54,309 nt of DNA from an uncultured Oscillospiraceae bacterium (GCA_934591845.1 CAKTPO010000015.1:1-54309); one strand, 5' to 3'. Shown: positions 15,155 through 24,329, numbered from the stretch's first letter. Made by a program: numbers and translations. Notes: generated by a model not told the origin, from the letters alone.

Positions 15155-15693
15155 AAAGAACGGCGTGCCGTTCCGCTGCGTTGCAATTACAACCCCTGTG
15201 GATAAAACAAAACCGCCCCCCGACATGTCATTCCGAGCGAACGGTAGTGAGCCGAGGAATCTTCCCGAGTGGCCTGTTTTATCTTGTGGTGGTTCATTAC
15301 TCCACGTGGTGGATTCCTCCACTTCGCTTGCGCGGTCGGAATGACAGAACGGGGGGACGTTTGTACGGATTCGCCTATTGTTTCTGGAATGTTTCAGGCA
15401 GCCCCGCTGCCTCATCAGTCAGGGCTGCGCCCTGCCAGCTTCCCCGGCGGGGAAGTTTTTGTACCGGGCTTTGGGGTGCAGGGGGTTATTGGGTACGGTT
15501 CCGTCCTTTCACGTGCGGAACGGCACATAGGCCGTTCCCTACATACTTTAACGGACGAGTCAAAATGGGCAACGTTGGTTGCCCCAATAATTGTCAATTG
15601 TCCATTGTCCATTGTCAATTCGGACAGAACTGTCAACTGTCAACTGTCAACTGTCCACTGTCAACTCCCCCAAAAATTGTCCATTGTCAATTG
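15155..15693 (+). repeat. Mosaic repeat, copy B
   Basis: It has the same module order as copy A, with a terminal part: after the second GGAACGGC palindrome comes an ACTTTAACGGA block, then AATTGTCAATTGTCC arrays and a TGTCAACTGTCAACTG array. The copy lies between the sigma factor start and the AraC gene 3' end. No credible protein is encoded. Confidence 0.85.
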
Positions 15694-15710
15694 ATTATCC
15701 CCTTCGCTCA

Positions 15711-15745
15711 AAAGGCCCGCCGTAAACGAAACGGCGGGCCTTTCT
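15711..15745. terminator. Terminator after the AraC gene
   Basis: AAAGGCCCGCCGT and ACGGCGGGCCTTT form a stem with U-rich flanks on both sides. It sits directly beyond the AraC stop on the minus strand. Confidence 0.75.
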
Positions 15746-15760
15746 TGAACTTTTGGGGTT

Positions 15761-16909
15761 TTAACGCACAGAACGGGCATATTCCGTGGGAGTGATGCCG
15801 AATTTTTCTTTGAACTGGCGGGAGAAGTGGTGAACCGTGGAGTATTGCAGGGCGGCGGCGATTTCCGTGAAGTTCAGGTTGTTTTCCCGGATCATCTGTT
15901 TGCTCTCCTGGAGTTTGATACGGCGGATGTATTCGCCGGGGGAGATTTGCAGATTCTTCTGGAACAGCACCGTCAGATAGCTGGGGCTGACGTCCACCTG
16001 TTGGGCGATGAGCCGGACGGAGAGTTTTTCCCGGATGTGGGCGGAAATATACTGCTGGGCATGGCGGATGATCTCGTTTTCGCTGTGGACCGTGTTGGTG
16101 CCCTGGAGCTTGACCCCCGAGGGGGACTGGGCCTGGCGCAGCAGGTGCAGCAGCAGCATGGTCAGCTGGGCCATGAGCATATCCGTGGAATAGGGATCCA
16201 TGCGTTCCTGGGTCCGGAGCATTTGTTGCAGCAGGGTCACGGCCTCCTGGGGGACGGCCAGCTTCCGGCCATAGAGACCGGAAAGATCGCCGCCGTCCAA
16301 ATCAAAGGAGATGGTGACAAACCGGGGGGCCACGCCAATGTCTGCGTACTGCATATGCCACTGGTTGGGGGCATAGAGCATGGCATCCCCCTGGTGTAGC
16401 GTCCAATCCTGGCCATCGGCTACGGAGTGGAGGATTCCCTGATCCACATAGGTCAGCTCCGGCATGGGGTGGGACTCTCCCGGGAACAGGAAGCCCTGCT
16501 CCTTTTCCTGATAGAAAAAGGTGTAGATCCCCGCCACCCGCAGTTGGCTGTCGATGCGCATACTGCGGTTCACGTCCACCCCCACACGCTCCGGCTGCTC
16601 CTCGGTGGAGAGGGTCACCGTGGCTTCATTTTTATAAACGCTCAGGGAGAACAGCATCCCCGGGCGAATGGAAACGGACTTGTCCAAATAGTAGTGCTGA
16701 TAGTTTTCTCCGTCCTTGCTGACGGAAAGAACACACATATTTCCGGAGCAGCCCAAAAGCGTATCCGCCTTTGTCCGGTAGACTGCGGCCTCCGGCTGGG
16801 GCAGCTTGATCTGAACGGCGTTTTTCGGAACAGAGGCCACCGTCTGCGCCCGCTCCGGAAGGACCGTACCAAATCCCTGAAAGTTCACCTGATTCAAATT
16901 CTGAACCAT
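15761..16909 (-). CDS. AraC-family transcriptional regulator with cupin sensor
   Basis: Protein of 382 aa. The C-terminal ~100 residues hold two AraC helix-turn-helix motifs (SVRLIAQQVDVSPSYLTVLF and FTEIAAALQYSTVHHFSRQF, ending FGITPTEYAR). A cupin-like sensory domain lies at about 150-240 (HPMPELTYVDQGILHSVADG, then DAMLYAPNQWHMQYAD). The first ~130 residues resemble another beta-rich domain of unclear role. Such regulators usually control sugar use, but no transporter or glycosidase lies beside it. The start has an AAAGGAG ribosome site and promoter TTGCCA-17-TATAAT at 16947-16975. Confidence 0.9.
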   Translation of the reverse strand: MVQNLNQVNFQGFGTVLPERAQTVASVPKNAVQIKLPQPEAAVYRTKADTLLGCSGNMCVLSVSKDGENYQHYYLDKSVSIRPGMLFSLSVYKNEATVTLSTEEQPERVGVDVNRSMRIDSQLRVAGIYTFFYQEKEQGFLFPGESHPMPELTYVDQGILHSVADGQDWTLHQGDAMLYAPNQWHMQYADIGVAPRFVTISFDLDGGDLSGLYGRKLAVPQEAVTLLQQMLRTQERMDPYSTDMLMAQLTMLLLHLLRQAQSPSGVKLQGTNTVHSENEIIRHAQQYISAHIREKLSVRLIAQQVDVSPSYLTVLFQKNLQISPGEYIRRIKLQESKQMIRENNLNFTEIAAALQYSTVHHFSRQFKEKFGITPTEYARSVR

Positions 16910-16946
16910 TGTGCTTCAGCTCCTTTCCAGTTGACGTAACGATAAT

Positions 16947-16975
16947 ATTATACAAGAAATAATTGAAAATGGCAA
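16947..16975 (-). promoter_or_regulatory. Sigma-A promoter of the AraC gene
   Basis: Minus-strand TTGCCA (16970-16975), 17-bp spacer, TATAAT (16947-16952), 38 bases before the start codon. Confidence 0.75.
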
Positions 16976-17013
16976 ATAATTAGTATACAAATTTTAGAAT
17001 CGCTTTTCGTAAA

Positions 17014-17054
17014 AAATGTCCATGCCAAAATTTCGGCATGGACATTGTACACTT
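17014..17054 (-). terminator. Terminator of the dap/yesL operon
   Basis: AATGTCCATGCC pairs with GGCATGGACATT and is followed on the minus strand by TTTTTTA. Confidence 0.85.
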
Positions 17055-17071
17055 TGCTTAAAACGCTTTGC

Positions 17072-17707
17072 CTATTCCGCATCCTGCTGGACGGTAAGGC
17101 CGCCGCCCAGCTTGGTAAATACGGGCTCTGCGAACACCGACCACACCAAAATCAGGCATGCGGGGGCAGCAAAGACCCAGATGGGATAGTGGAGGGTGAA
17201 CCAAAGCAGACCCACCGTGGCTGCCGCCATGCAGAATGACCGGGGCAGCTGCCCCAGGGTCATGCGCAGGGCAGTTTTCGTCAGATTCCAAAAGGAAAAT
17301 GTAAACCGGGACAACACGGCAACGCTCCAACAGGCGCAGGCCAGAGGCAGCAACATAATACCAAAGTAGACCCCGGCGTAAACCGTAAACCGGCTGTCCT
17401 GCTGGGCCATGACCAGCAGCACCGCCATTACATAGCCAAGGCCTGCCAGTACTGCCCCCCACAGCAATGTGACAGGGATGCCGGTTTTTAGCTCGCTCCG
17501 GAAGGTTTTGAGAAACCGCCGGTAGGCCCCGGCCTCTTTGTAGCGGATGCCGTGAACTGCCGCATCATATAGGGCCGTGGTGGCAGGGCCAACGGTCACA
17601 ATGGGCAAAGAGCAGAAAAGCCACAGCAGGCTCAGGCCCAGAATATCCGTAACGGTATTGAGGATGGTCCAGACCAGGCCGTAGGGGCGAAAAATGGAGC
17701 GAAACAT
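17072..17707 (-). CDS. YesL family membrane protein (DUF624)
   Basis: Protein of 211 aa with about five hydrophobic helices. The N-terminal region (ILGLSLLWLFCSLPIVTVGP, ATTALYDA) is the signature of YesL/DUF624 proteins, usually found with sugar ABC transporters and of unknown function. The start at 17707 overlaps the dapF stop as TAATG, so translation is coupled. Being last in the dapA operon is unusual for this family. Confidence 0.85.
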   Translation of the reverse strand: MFRSIFRPYGLVWTILNTVTDILGLSLLWLFCSLPIVTVGPATTALYDAAVHGIRYKEAGAYRRFLKTFRSELKTGIPVTLLWGAVLAGLGYVMAVLLVMAQQDSRFTVYAGVYFGIMLLPLACACWSVAVLSRFTFSFWNLTKTALRMTLGQLPRSFCMAAATVGLLWFTLHYPIWVFAAPACLILVWSVFAEPVFTKLGGGLTVQQDAE

Positions 17708-18480
17708 TATTTTTCCAATACCTCCGTGATTTCCGTGGGGCCTTCCAGAAGCAGCTGCTCTACCCAGTTTTCCCCGACAATGGTCACGCCCAGTTTTCCA
17801 CCGGGGACACGGGCTTCCAGGTGGTTTTCCGGCAGCAGTCCCTGTTTCCACAGCACGCAGGCGGTGGAGCCGCAGCCGGTGCCACAGGCCAGGGTGAAGT
17901 CCTCCACCCCCCGCTCAAAGGTCAGCACGTCTGCCTGGCCGGGGCCGGTCAAACGGTAATAGTTGACGTTGGCCCCCTTGGGGAAGGATTTGTCAAACCG
18001 CAGTGCCCGCATTTCCTCCCGCAGTCGGTCCTTCTCTCCGAACAGGTCGCCGGAGAAAGGCCGGACGGCATGGGGAATGCCGGGGTTTCCCAGTTCCACA
18101 TAGGAAACATCTCCAATGCGGTTCGGTTCCAGCACCGTGGGCAGATTCAGGGCCACCCGGTAGGTGTTTTCGTCCAAACGCCAACCGGAAACCAGCCCCG
18201 CCAGAGTCTCAAAGACCATGTGGTCCCCCACGAGCCCCCGGTCGTGGGCAAACCGGCAGATGCACCGGGCGCCGTTGCCGCACATTTCCCCCTGGGAGCC
18301 GTCGGAATTGTAGAAAATCATTTTGAAATCCGCCTGTTCCGAATCCCCCACCGCCAGAAAGCCGTCAGCTTTCCGCAGGGCGCAGAGTTCTACCGCCAGG
18401 GCGGAAAAATCCGCGGACAGGCCCCGGGCATCCATGACCATAAAGTCGTTGCCCGCACCGTTCATGTAAAATACCTTCAT
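17707..18480 (-). CDS. dapF: Diaminopimelate epimerase
   Basis: Protein of 257 aa. It interconverts LL- and meso-diaminopimelate, the step feeding both lysine and peptidoglycan. Both catalytic cysteines are present: Cys67 in EMCGNGARC and Cys199 in ACGTGCGSTA. The N-terminal FYMNGAGNDF motif is typical. It overlaps dapB by 4 bases and the yesL start by 1 base. DapF implies a route through LL-DAP, so an aminotransferase or succinylase branch must be encoded elsewhere. Confidence 0.95.
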   Translation of the reverse strand: MKVFYMNGAGNDFMVMDARGLSADFSALAVELCALRKADGFLAVGDSEQADFKMIFYNSDGSQGEMCGNGARCICRFAHDRGLVGDHMVFETLAGLVSGWRLDENTYRVALNLPTVLEPNRIGDVSYVELGNPGIPHAVRPFSGDLFGEKDRLREEMRALRFDKSFPKGANVNYYRLTGPGQADVLTFERGVEDFTLACGTGCGSTACVLWKQGLLPENHLEARVPGGKLGVTIVGENWVEQLLLEGPTEITEVLEK

Positions 18481-19208
18481 CGCTCTGCCTCCGCCAGCAG
18501 GGCTTCCATATCGTACAGGCCCGGGCCTTTGCCCTCTAAGAACTTGGCGGCCTCCACCGCACCCTCGGCAAACATGCCCCGGTTGTGGGCCTCATGCCGC
18601 AGGGTCAGGGTCTGGTTGGGGGTGCAGATGTGAATTTCGTGAATGCCCACCACATTGCCCATGCGAATGGAGTTCACGCCGATTTCTTCTTTCGTCCGCT
18701 TGCATTCCCCGGACCGGCCACACCGGGCCACCGCCTGGGGGCGGACCCCCTGAAGGGCCCTAAACAGCATCAGGGCCGTGCCGCTGGGAGCATCCACCTT
18801 TCGGTTGTGGTGGGTCTCTACGATTTCAATATCCGCTTCCGGGAAAGCACCGGCTGCCTGGGCGGCCAGGCGGCAGAGTACCGCAATGCCCAGACTCATA
18901 TTGCCGGAAAAGAACACCGGGATGCTTTTGGCCGCTTCCAAAATGCGCTGCTTTTCTTCCTCCGTATGGCCGGTGGTGCCGATCACCACAGCAAGGCCCC
19001 GGGGAATGGCATAGTCCAGCACCTGGCCGATGGCGCTGTGGTGGGAAAAATCGATCACGGTATCGGCATTTGTTTCACCCAGTTCTTCAAAGGTTTTTGC
19101 CACGCCGTTTGCGCCGTCCAGGCTGACCTTTCCGGCTAAATGTTCTCCCAGGGCGGCGCAGAGCAGCTGCCCCATGGCGCCGTTGGCACCGCAGACAATG
19201 GCTTTCAT
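18477..19208 (-). CDS. dapB: 4-hydroxy-tetrahydrodipicolinate reductase
   Basis: Protein of 243 aa. It reduces the dapA product with NAD(P)H to tetrahydrodipicolinate. It shows the N-terminal Rossmann motif GANGAMGQ and the catalytic HHNRKVDAPSGTA loop near residue 135. It overlaps dapA by 4 bases (ATGA) and dapF by 4 bases, indicating tight co-translation in the lysine/peptidoglycan branch. Confidence 0.95.
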   Translation of the reverse strand: MKAIVCGANGAMGQLLCAALGEHLAGKVSLDGANGVAKTFEELGETNADTVIDFSHHSAIGQVLDYAIPRGLAVVIGTTGHTEEEKQRILEAAKSIPVFFSGNMSLGIAVLCRLAAQAAGAFPEADIEIVETHHNRKVDAPSGTALMLFRALQGVRPQAVARCGRSGECKRTKEEIGVNSIRMGNVVGIHEIHICTPNQTLTLRHEAHNRGMFAEGAVEAAKFLEGKGPGLYDMEALLAEAER

Positions 19209-20092
19209 ACCTGTACCCCCAGCTTCCGCAGCTGTGCAAAGAGCTTTTCTCTGTTTTCCGGCTCCATGGGGGTCAGGGGCAGCCGCAGGTGTTCTTCACC
19301 AAAGCCCATGGCACTGAGGGCCGCTTTGGCAGGGATGGGGTTTACCTCGCTGAACAGGCAGTCCACCAACGGCAGGAGTCTGCACTGCCACTGGGCCGCC
19401 TCCTGAATACGTCCGGCAAAGAAGGCATCGGTCATGGCCACGGCCTCCTTGGGAACCACGTTACTCAGCACGCTGATGGTACCCATGCCGCCCATGGACA
19501 AAATGGGCACCGTCAGGCCGTCTTCACCGGAATAGACGGTGATGTCCTCGCCGCAGCGGGCAATCAGGTCCACCACCTGGCTCATATTGCCGCTGGCCTC
19601 CTTGATGGCCGCAATGTTGGGGTGTTTGGCCAGTTCCGCCACCGTGGCGGGCAGCAGATTGCAGCCGGTGCGGGAGGGGACGTTGTAGAGAATGATGGGC
19701 TTATTCACCTTGTCCGCAATGGTGGTAAAGTGGGCAATGAGGCCCTTCTGGGTGGCCTTGTTGTAGTAGGGGGTCACCACCAGCAGGGCATCAGCCCCGG
19801 CTTTGTCGGCACTGACGGAAAAATCAATGGCATGGGCGGTGTTGTTGGTGCCGGTACCGGCGATCACCGGCACCCGGCCCGCCACCCGGTCAATGGTAAA
19901 GGAAATAACATCTTTCCGCTCCTGAGGGGTCAGGGTGGCGCTTTCGCCGGTGGTGCCTACGGATACCAGGGCGTTGATGCCGTTTTCCAGCTGAAAATCG
20001 ATGAGACGGCCCAGGGCCTCGTAGTCCACGCCATCGGCTGTCATGGGGGTCACCAGGGCAGTGGCCATTCCTTTGAAGATGATCTGTTTCAT
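19205..20092 (-). CDS. dapA: 4-hydroxy-tetrahydrodipicolinate synthase
   Basis: Protein of 295 aa, normal length. It condenses pyruvate with aspartate semialdehyde, the first committed step toward lysine and dipicolinate. Motifs: VGTTGESATL near the N-terminus, NVPSRTG and the Schiff-base lysine in AAIKEASGN. A GGAG ribosome site precedes the start. In a spore former the product also feeds dipicolinic acid. No lysine riboswitch was found before the operon. Confidence 0.96.
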   Translation of the reverse strand: MKQIIFKGMATALVTPMTADGVDYEALGRLIDFQLENGINALVSVGTTGESATLTPQERKDVISFTIDRVAGRVPVIAGTGTNNTAHAIDFSVSADKAGADALLVVTPYYNKATQKGLIAHFTTIADKVNKPIILYNVPSRTGCNLLPATVAELAKHPNIAAIKEASGNMSQVVDLIARCGEDITVYSGEDGLTVPILSMGGMGTISVLSNVVPKEAVAMTDAFFAGRIQEAAQWQCRLLPLVDCLFSEVNPIPAKAALSAMGFGEEHLRLPLTPMEPENREKLFAQLRKLGVQV

Positions 20093-20125
20093 AATGATAC
20101 TCCTTTTTCTATAGGTGCGGGATTT

Positions 20126-20782
20126 TTACATCTGACTGGAGGTGATACGGTTAAAGTATTCGTAAATGGGGATTAGCTGCCGGAACAGGGTCTGGGCACG
20201 ATTTCCCAACTGGGGGCCAAACAGTTCTTCAGAGACCGGCTCCGTGCGGACACAGCTGATGTCTCCTTTCCAGTAGCCGAATTCCTCCATTTCGGGGTTT
20301 TCCATGGGCTTGGGCCGCTTGTAAAGTTCTGCCGTTACAGGAATACCGGTGGTCTCGCCGGTGGTTTGGAGCAGACTTAAAAATTCCTTTGGCTGGGCGG
20401 AAACCTGGCGGCGAAAGGCCTCCATGGTGGCGGTTTTGGGCCGCCAGAGGGTAAAGCCGTAGCTGACCCCCTCCGGACGGATTTCAAAAAACAGGCAGGG
20501 GTTTTCCGCCCACCAGTCCACATCCTGCCGGATGCAGCACCAGAGGCTTTCTTTGTAGGGCAGGGGATGGTGCAGCCTTGCATCCCGGTAAATGCGGGAT
20601 ACTTTCAGGATGTTGCCGGGCCGGTTCAGAAAGGGCTCAAACAGCAGCCCGCCCAGCTCTTTCATGGGAGCATAGAGGCTGTCCGTATACTGCTTTTTGT
20701 GGGCCATAAACCAGTCCCGGTTGTTGTTCATGCGGATGCCCCAGAGAAAATCAATGGTTTCCGGGGTAAAGCCTTCAAACAT
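20126..20782 (-). CDS. DUF2461 domain protein
   Basis: Protein of 218 aa. It begins FEGFTPETIDFLWGIRMNNN then RDWFMAHKKQY, the conserved opening of DUF2461, and contains KVSRIYRDARL. The family is widespread, cytoplasmic and functionally uncharacterised. The start at 20782 is preferred over 20824, which would overlap the previous gene by 23 bases, because an AAGGA ribosome site lies before 20782. It sits between the phosphoesterase and dapA in the operon. Confidence 0.85.
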   Translation of the reverse strand: MFEGFTPETIDFLWGIRMNNNRDWFMAHKKQYTDSLYAPMKELGGLLFEPFLNRPGNILKVSRIYRDARLHHPLPYKESLWCCIRQDVDWWAENPCLFFEIRPEGVSYGFTLWRPKTATMEAFRRQVSAQPKEFLSLLQTTGETTGIPVTAELYKRPKPMENPEMEEFGYWKGDISCVRTEPVSEELFGPQLGNRAQTLFRQLIPIYEYFNRITSSQM

Positions 20783-20801
20783 TGGGTCATTCCTTCTTTT
20801 C

Positions 20802-21461
20802 TCAATCATAGCTGGGTGGGTCATTCATCCAGATGAGCTGGTTGCGCTGCTTGGCCGGAACCTCCCGGTCCGGGATTTCCAGGGTGTAGCGCTCATAGGC
20901 GTTGATGATGGTGGTGCCGTTATAGTCCATGGTCCGGGGAATGTTGTGGCCGTAGGTCATGTGGACATGGCCGTGGACATGGTAGGCAGGCTGATACCGG
21001 TCCAGAAACGTCCGCAGGGAGGGGAAGCCCCAGTGGGCCACGTCCTCGTCATCCCCCAGGCCTTCCGCCGGGGCGTGGGTCACCAGAATGTCAATGCCCC
21101 GGGCCTTGCGCAGGGGCCAGCGGAGTTTCAGAATTCTGCCCCGCATCTGCCGGTCCGTATACTGGTGTTCTCCCGGGTGGTATTTCCGGCAGCCGCCCAG
21201 ACCCATAATGCGGATGCCGTTGTACTCCACCACTTTCCCGTCAATGCAGTCACAGCCCTCGGGAGGTTGATCCCGGTAACGGCCATCGTGGTTTCCGTGG
21301 ACATACAGCACCGGGCACCGGGCCATGGTCACCAGAAAGCTTAAATAGCTGGGCTTCAAATCCCCGCAGGAGATGATCAGCTGGTACTCTGCCAGCCGCC
21401 CGGGTACGTAGTAATCCCACAGAGCCGGGCATTCTTCATCGGAAAGCAGCAGAATTTTCAT
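20802..21461 (-). CDS. Calcineurin-like metallophosphoesterase
   Basis: Protein of 219 aa with the metal-binding motifs of the family in order: LLLSDEE, ISCGDL, VHGNHDG, VTHAPAEG and HVHGHVH. It probably uses two metal ions to cleave a phosphomono- or diester; the substrate is unknown. The first motif has SDEE in place of the usual DxH, so one ligand is altered, as in some subfamilies. The start at 21461 is favoured by an AGAGGG ribosome site. It overlaps the end of the preceding BMP gene by 26 bases. Confidence 0.88.
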   Translation of the reverse strand: MKILLLSDEECPALWDYYVPGRLAEYQLIISCGDLKPSYLSFLVTMARCPVLYVHGNHDGRYRDQPPEGCDCIDGKVVEYNGIRIMGLGGCRKYHPGEHQYTDRQMRGRILKLRWPLRKARGIDILVTHAPAEGLGDDEDVAHWGFPSLRTFLDRYQPAYHVHGHVHMTYGHNIPRTMDYNGTTIINAYERYTLEIPDREVPAKQRNQLIWMNDPPSYD

Positions 21462-23409
21462 GGACGGTACCCTCTTTCTTTTGGGAAATACCGTTTTGAT
21501 AAATTCCCATTTCCTCAACCATGGCCCGGGCCATGGGCAAAATTTCATCCGGTGCCGGCAGCCCCCCCAGCACATTGTCACACAGCCAGTCCATATGCAG
21601 CAGCTCATCCGGGGTAAAGTGATGGGTGCCGTCATTTTTCACCGTGCCGTCTTGGGCCACGATCCGCCGGAAGAAGGGGTCAATGGTCCGGGTGGACAGG
21701 CCCATTTGCAGATAGTGGGCCAGGGTCTGCAGCCCCGTGGGCAGCCGGTCCGACAGGTTCACGGAAATCACGCCGCTGTCCATGCCCAGCCAGTAGTTGA
21801 GGGCCGTGTAGCCGGATTTTTCGTTTTTCCAGGCCCCGGCGAACATGGAGTTCAGCACATACTCATAGAACTTGCCCCACACCCAGACGGGAGAACCCAG
21901 GGGTACTAACTCGCCCTTGTCATCCATCAGATAGGTACCGTAGCTGCAAAAATCCAGGTACATTTTGTTCTGCCCGGGAGCATCCCGGTTGGAGATCACC
22001 CGGATGCCGTCGGCAAAGAATTCCGCCTGGGGGTTGCCCTCTACGCAGGACCACTTGAGCTCGATTTGCGCCCGGGGGTTGGTCAACTGGGCACCCAGGG
22101 CAAAGGCATTGATGTTGGCCAGCTGGCCGTAAATGGGATAGGAGGCAATGTAGCCGATGCGGTCATTCTGGGCCAGAGCACCGGCAATGGCCCCCGTAAT
22201 ATACTTACCCTCGTAGACCCGGCCATAGTAGGAGCGGACGCTGGAATAGGGTTGGTCTACAGAGCAGTTCAAAAACTGCACCTTGGGGTACTGGATGGCG
22301 GCTTTCAGGGTGGCGGCCCGGAGCAGCGGCGCAGTGGTAAAGACCACCTGTGCCCCGTCGTTTACTGCCATGTCCAAAATCCGGGCGGCCTCCTCCGGGG
22401 TGTTGGCGTTAAAATAGCTGCGGATGGTCAGCTTGTTGCCCAATTGCTCTGTCAGGTAAGTTCGGCCCTGCTCATGGCCCAGCACCCAGCCGCTGGTGGC
22501 GGTGGTCATCTGGTGGACGAAGGCCACATTCAGGTAGACCGGGGTGGTGATGCGGGAGATGATGTCGCCCTTTCCCGGCTCCGCCGTGGTCTGGACTTTG
22601 ATGGAGTCCGGATTGGTGGCGGCCAGCAAATCATAGCGCATGGCCGTCAGGGTCTTGCGGATCTCCGAAACGGTAAACCGGCCCAGATCCCGATAGGTAT
22701 AAAGCTGTAGCCAAAGAAGCAACGCTTCCTCCGGCAGAATGTCGGCTGAAAAGTCGCCCAACTGGCCAAAGGCTTCCAGGAAATAGGAATAGTAGGCGCT
22801 AAAAGTCCGGCGTTCCTCCTCGGTCCACCGCTCCCCGGGCTGTTTGCCCACGGCGGCCAGAAGTTTTGCATAGTCGTTGGGCCGCCGGAACTGCACGGCA
22901 TAGAGGCGGCTGGCCTTGAAGAAATCTAAGAATTCATAATAGGCCTGGATACGGGGCGTTTCGTCTCTGGGAGGCACGATCCGGCGCACCATGGCGGGGA
23001 TCCGGGGGGCTCCAAAATACCGCAGCACCGATACCCGCTTGTTGCCCTCCTGAACATAGAAATTGCCCAGATACTCAAAGCAGGAAATGGGATCTCGGAT
23101 GCCCACGTCTCCCAGGTGGGCCACGCAGAGGTTCGCCCACTTGTTGGCAAACTCCGACTGAGGCTCCAGCAGGGGCCGGAAGCTGGGGGAGAAGGCGGTG
23201 ACCCGCCCGGCGGATTTGACACCGATGATCCGATTGGATGGAATTTCCAAAAGCCCCAGGTCCTGCACCACATCGGCACTGTTGTCCGGCAAAATGTCAT
23301 CCAGCACCGCAGGATTGATGGGTCTTCCCTGAGAAGTCAGCTCTGCGACCTCTTTTTTGCCCTGTTTCAAAGCGTGGCCATATTCGTCCAGCCCGACCTC
23401 GATTCCCAT
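21436..23409 (-). CDS. ParB-like N-terminus fused to BMP/PnrA-type ligand-binding domain
   Basis: Protein of 657 aa without signal peptide or lipobox. Residues 20-160 resemble a ParB/sulfiredoxin-like domain, with FYVQEGNKRVSVLRYFGAPR as the nucleotide-binding loop. Residues ~160-260 are helical. Residues ~290-600 match the BMP (basic membrane lipoprotein / PnrA) periplasmic-binding fold, with VAFVHQMTTATSGWVLGHEQ and GAIAGALAQNDRIGYIASYP. BMP proteins normally bind nucleosides outside the cell; the lack of an export signal suggests an intracellular sensor. It is the first gene of the dap operon. A GGAGGAAA ribosome site precedes the start. Confidence 0.8.
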   Translation of the reverse strand: MGIEVGLDEYGHALKQGKKEVAELTSQGRPINPAVLDDILPDNSADVVQDLGLLEIPSNRIIGVKSAGRVTAFSPSFRPLLEPQSEFANKWANLCVAHLGDVGIRDPISCFEYLGNFYVQEGNKRVSVLRYFGAPRIPAMVRRIVPPRDETPRIQAYYEFLDFFKASRLYAVQFRRPNDYAKLLAAVGKQPGERWTEEERRTFSAYYSYFLEAFGQLGDFSADILPEEALLLWLQLYTYRDLGRFTVSEIRKTLTAMRYDLLAATNPDSIKVQTTAEPGKGDIISRITTPVYLNVAFVHQMTTATSGWVLGHEQGRTYLTEQLGNKLTIRSYFNANTPEEAARILDMAVNDGAQVVFTTAPLLRAATLKAAIQYPKVQFLNCSVDQPYSSVRSYYGRVYEGKYITGAIAGALAQNDRIGYIASYPIYGQLANINAFALGAQLTNPRAQIELKWSCVEGNPQAEFFADGIRVISNRDAPGQNKMYLDFCSYGTYLMDDKGELVPLGSPVWVWGKFYEYVLNSMFAGAWKNEKSGYTALNYWLGMDSGVISVNLSDRLPTGLQTLAHYLQMGLSTRTIDPFFRRIVAQDGTVKNDGTHHFTPDELLHMDWLCDNVLGGLPAPDEILPMARAMVEEMGIYQNGISQKKEGTVHENSAAFR

Positions 23410-23446
23410 GGGCGTTTCCTCCTTTATCGTAAAAGAATACCTCTAT

Positions 23447-23516
23447 ATCATACCCCATTTGACGAAGAAAAGCAACTGGGTTTCCGGTTGCTTTCCCTGG
23501 GGAAGTGTGGTAAAAT
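23447..23516. promoter_or_regulatory. Divergent promoters with symmetric -35 elements
   Basis: Minus strand: TTGCTT (23470-23475), 17 bp, TATGAT (23447-23452), for the BMP-dap operon. Plus strand: TTGCTT (23488-23493), 17 bp, TAAAAT (23511-23516), for ydcF. The two -35 boxes form the arms of an inverted repeat AAGCAAC-N10-GTTGCTT, a possible shared operator. Confidence 0.7.
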
Positions 23517-23546
23517 GTGGAGAAACAAAATTCACCGGGAGGTTCT

Positions 23547-24329
23547 ATGAAACAGCCAAAAATGCCCCGGCTGTGGCCCTTGTGGCTGCTGGTGCCTTTG
23601 GGGATCATTTATTATTTTTGTAAATTCGTTTTGCCGGGCTACAGCTTTACGGCTCTGGTGTGCCTGTGCCTGGCGGCAGTGATTCTTTTTTATACCGCCA
23701 TGCCTTTCCTGGGGCAACGCTTCCCAGGCCTTGCCAAGGTGCTGACTGTGGGCGTTACCGCTGTGCTTGTTTTGGGATTTTGTGTCTGCGCCGTGACGGA
23801 AGCCCTGATTGTGAGGGCCAGCTTCGGAGACCCCCAGGAACAGGTGGACTATGTGGTGGTGCTGGGGGCCAAGGTGCGGGATGACGGCCCTTCCGTGTCA
23901 TTGTGGGACCGCATTTATGCCGCCCGGGATTATCTGGAAGCCCACCCCCATACGGTGGCGGTGCTCTCCGGCGGCAAGGGCAAGGACGAGCCCATCAGTG
24001 AGGCCCAGTGCATGTTTACGGAGCTCTTGGCCCTGGGCATTGAGCCGGGGCGGCTGTGGCAGGAGGACAAGGCGGAATCCACCTGGGAAAACATCTGCTT
24101 CAGTCTGGATTTGATTCAAAAGGAAACCGGAACAAGACCCCAGAAAATTGGGGTGCTGTCCAGTGAATACCACTTGTTCCGGGCCAGTCTCTTTGCCAAG
24201 AAGAACCAGGTGGAATTTGTGGGCATCCCCGCCAGGACTTCCCATCTGTCCCAGCGGATCAACCATTTTATGCGGGAAGTCGCCGGTGTATGGCATTATA
24301 TTTTATTGGGAGGAAACTACAGTGATTGA
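23547..24329 (+). CDS. YdcF family (DUF218) membrane protein
   Basis: Protein of 260 aa. Three or four N-terminal membrane helices (residues 10-90) are followed by a DUF218 domain: VDYVVVLGAKV, AVLSGGKGKDEPISEA, KAESTWENI and SSEYHLFRA. SanA/YdcF-like proteins are linked to cell-envelope integrity; their chemistry is unsettled. The start at 23547 follows GGGAGG. The stop overlaps the next gene start by 8 bases. Confidence 0.88.
   Translation: MKQPKMPRLWPLWLLVPLGIIYYFCKFVLPGYSFTALVCLCLAAVILFYTAMPFLGQRFPGLAKVLTVGVTAVLVLGFCVCAVTEALIVRASFGDPQEQVDYVVVLGAKVRDDGPSVSLWDRIYAARDYLEAHPHTVAVLSGGKGKDEPISEAQCMFTELLALGIEPGRLWQEDKAESTWENICFSLDLIQKETGTRPQKIGVLSSEYHLFRASLFAKKNQVEFVGIPARTSHLSQRINHFMREVAGVWHYILLGGNYSD

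Noticed and set aside
23410..23546. Lysine riboswitch before the dap operon.
   Set aside because: The leader between promoter and start is under 50 bases, too short for the L-box aptamer.
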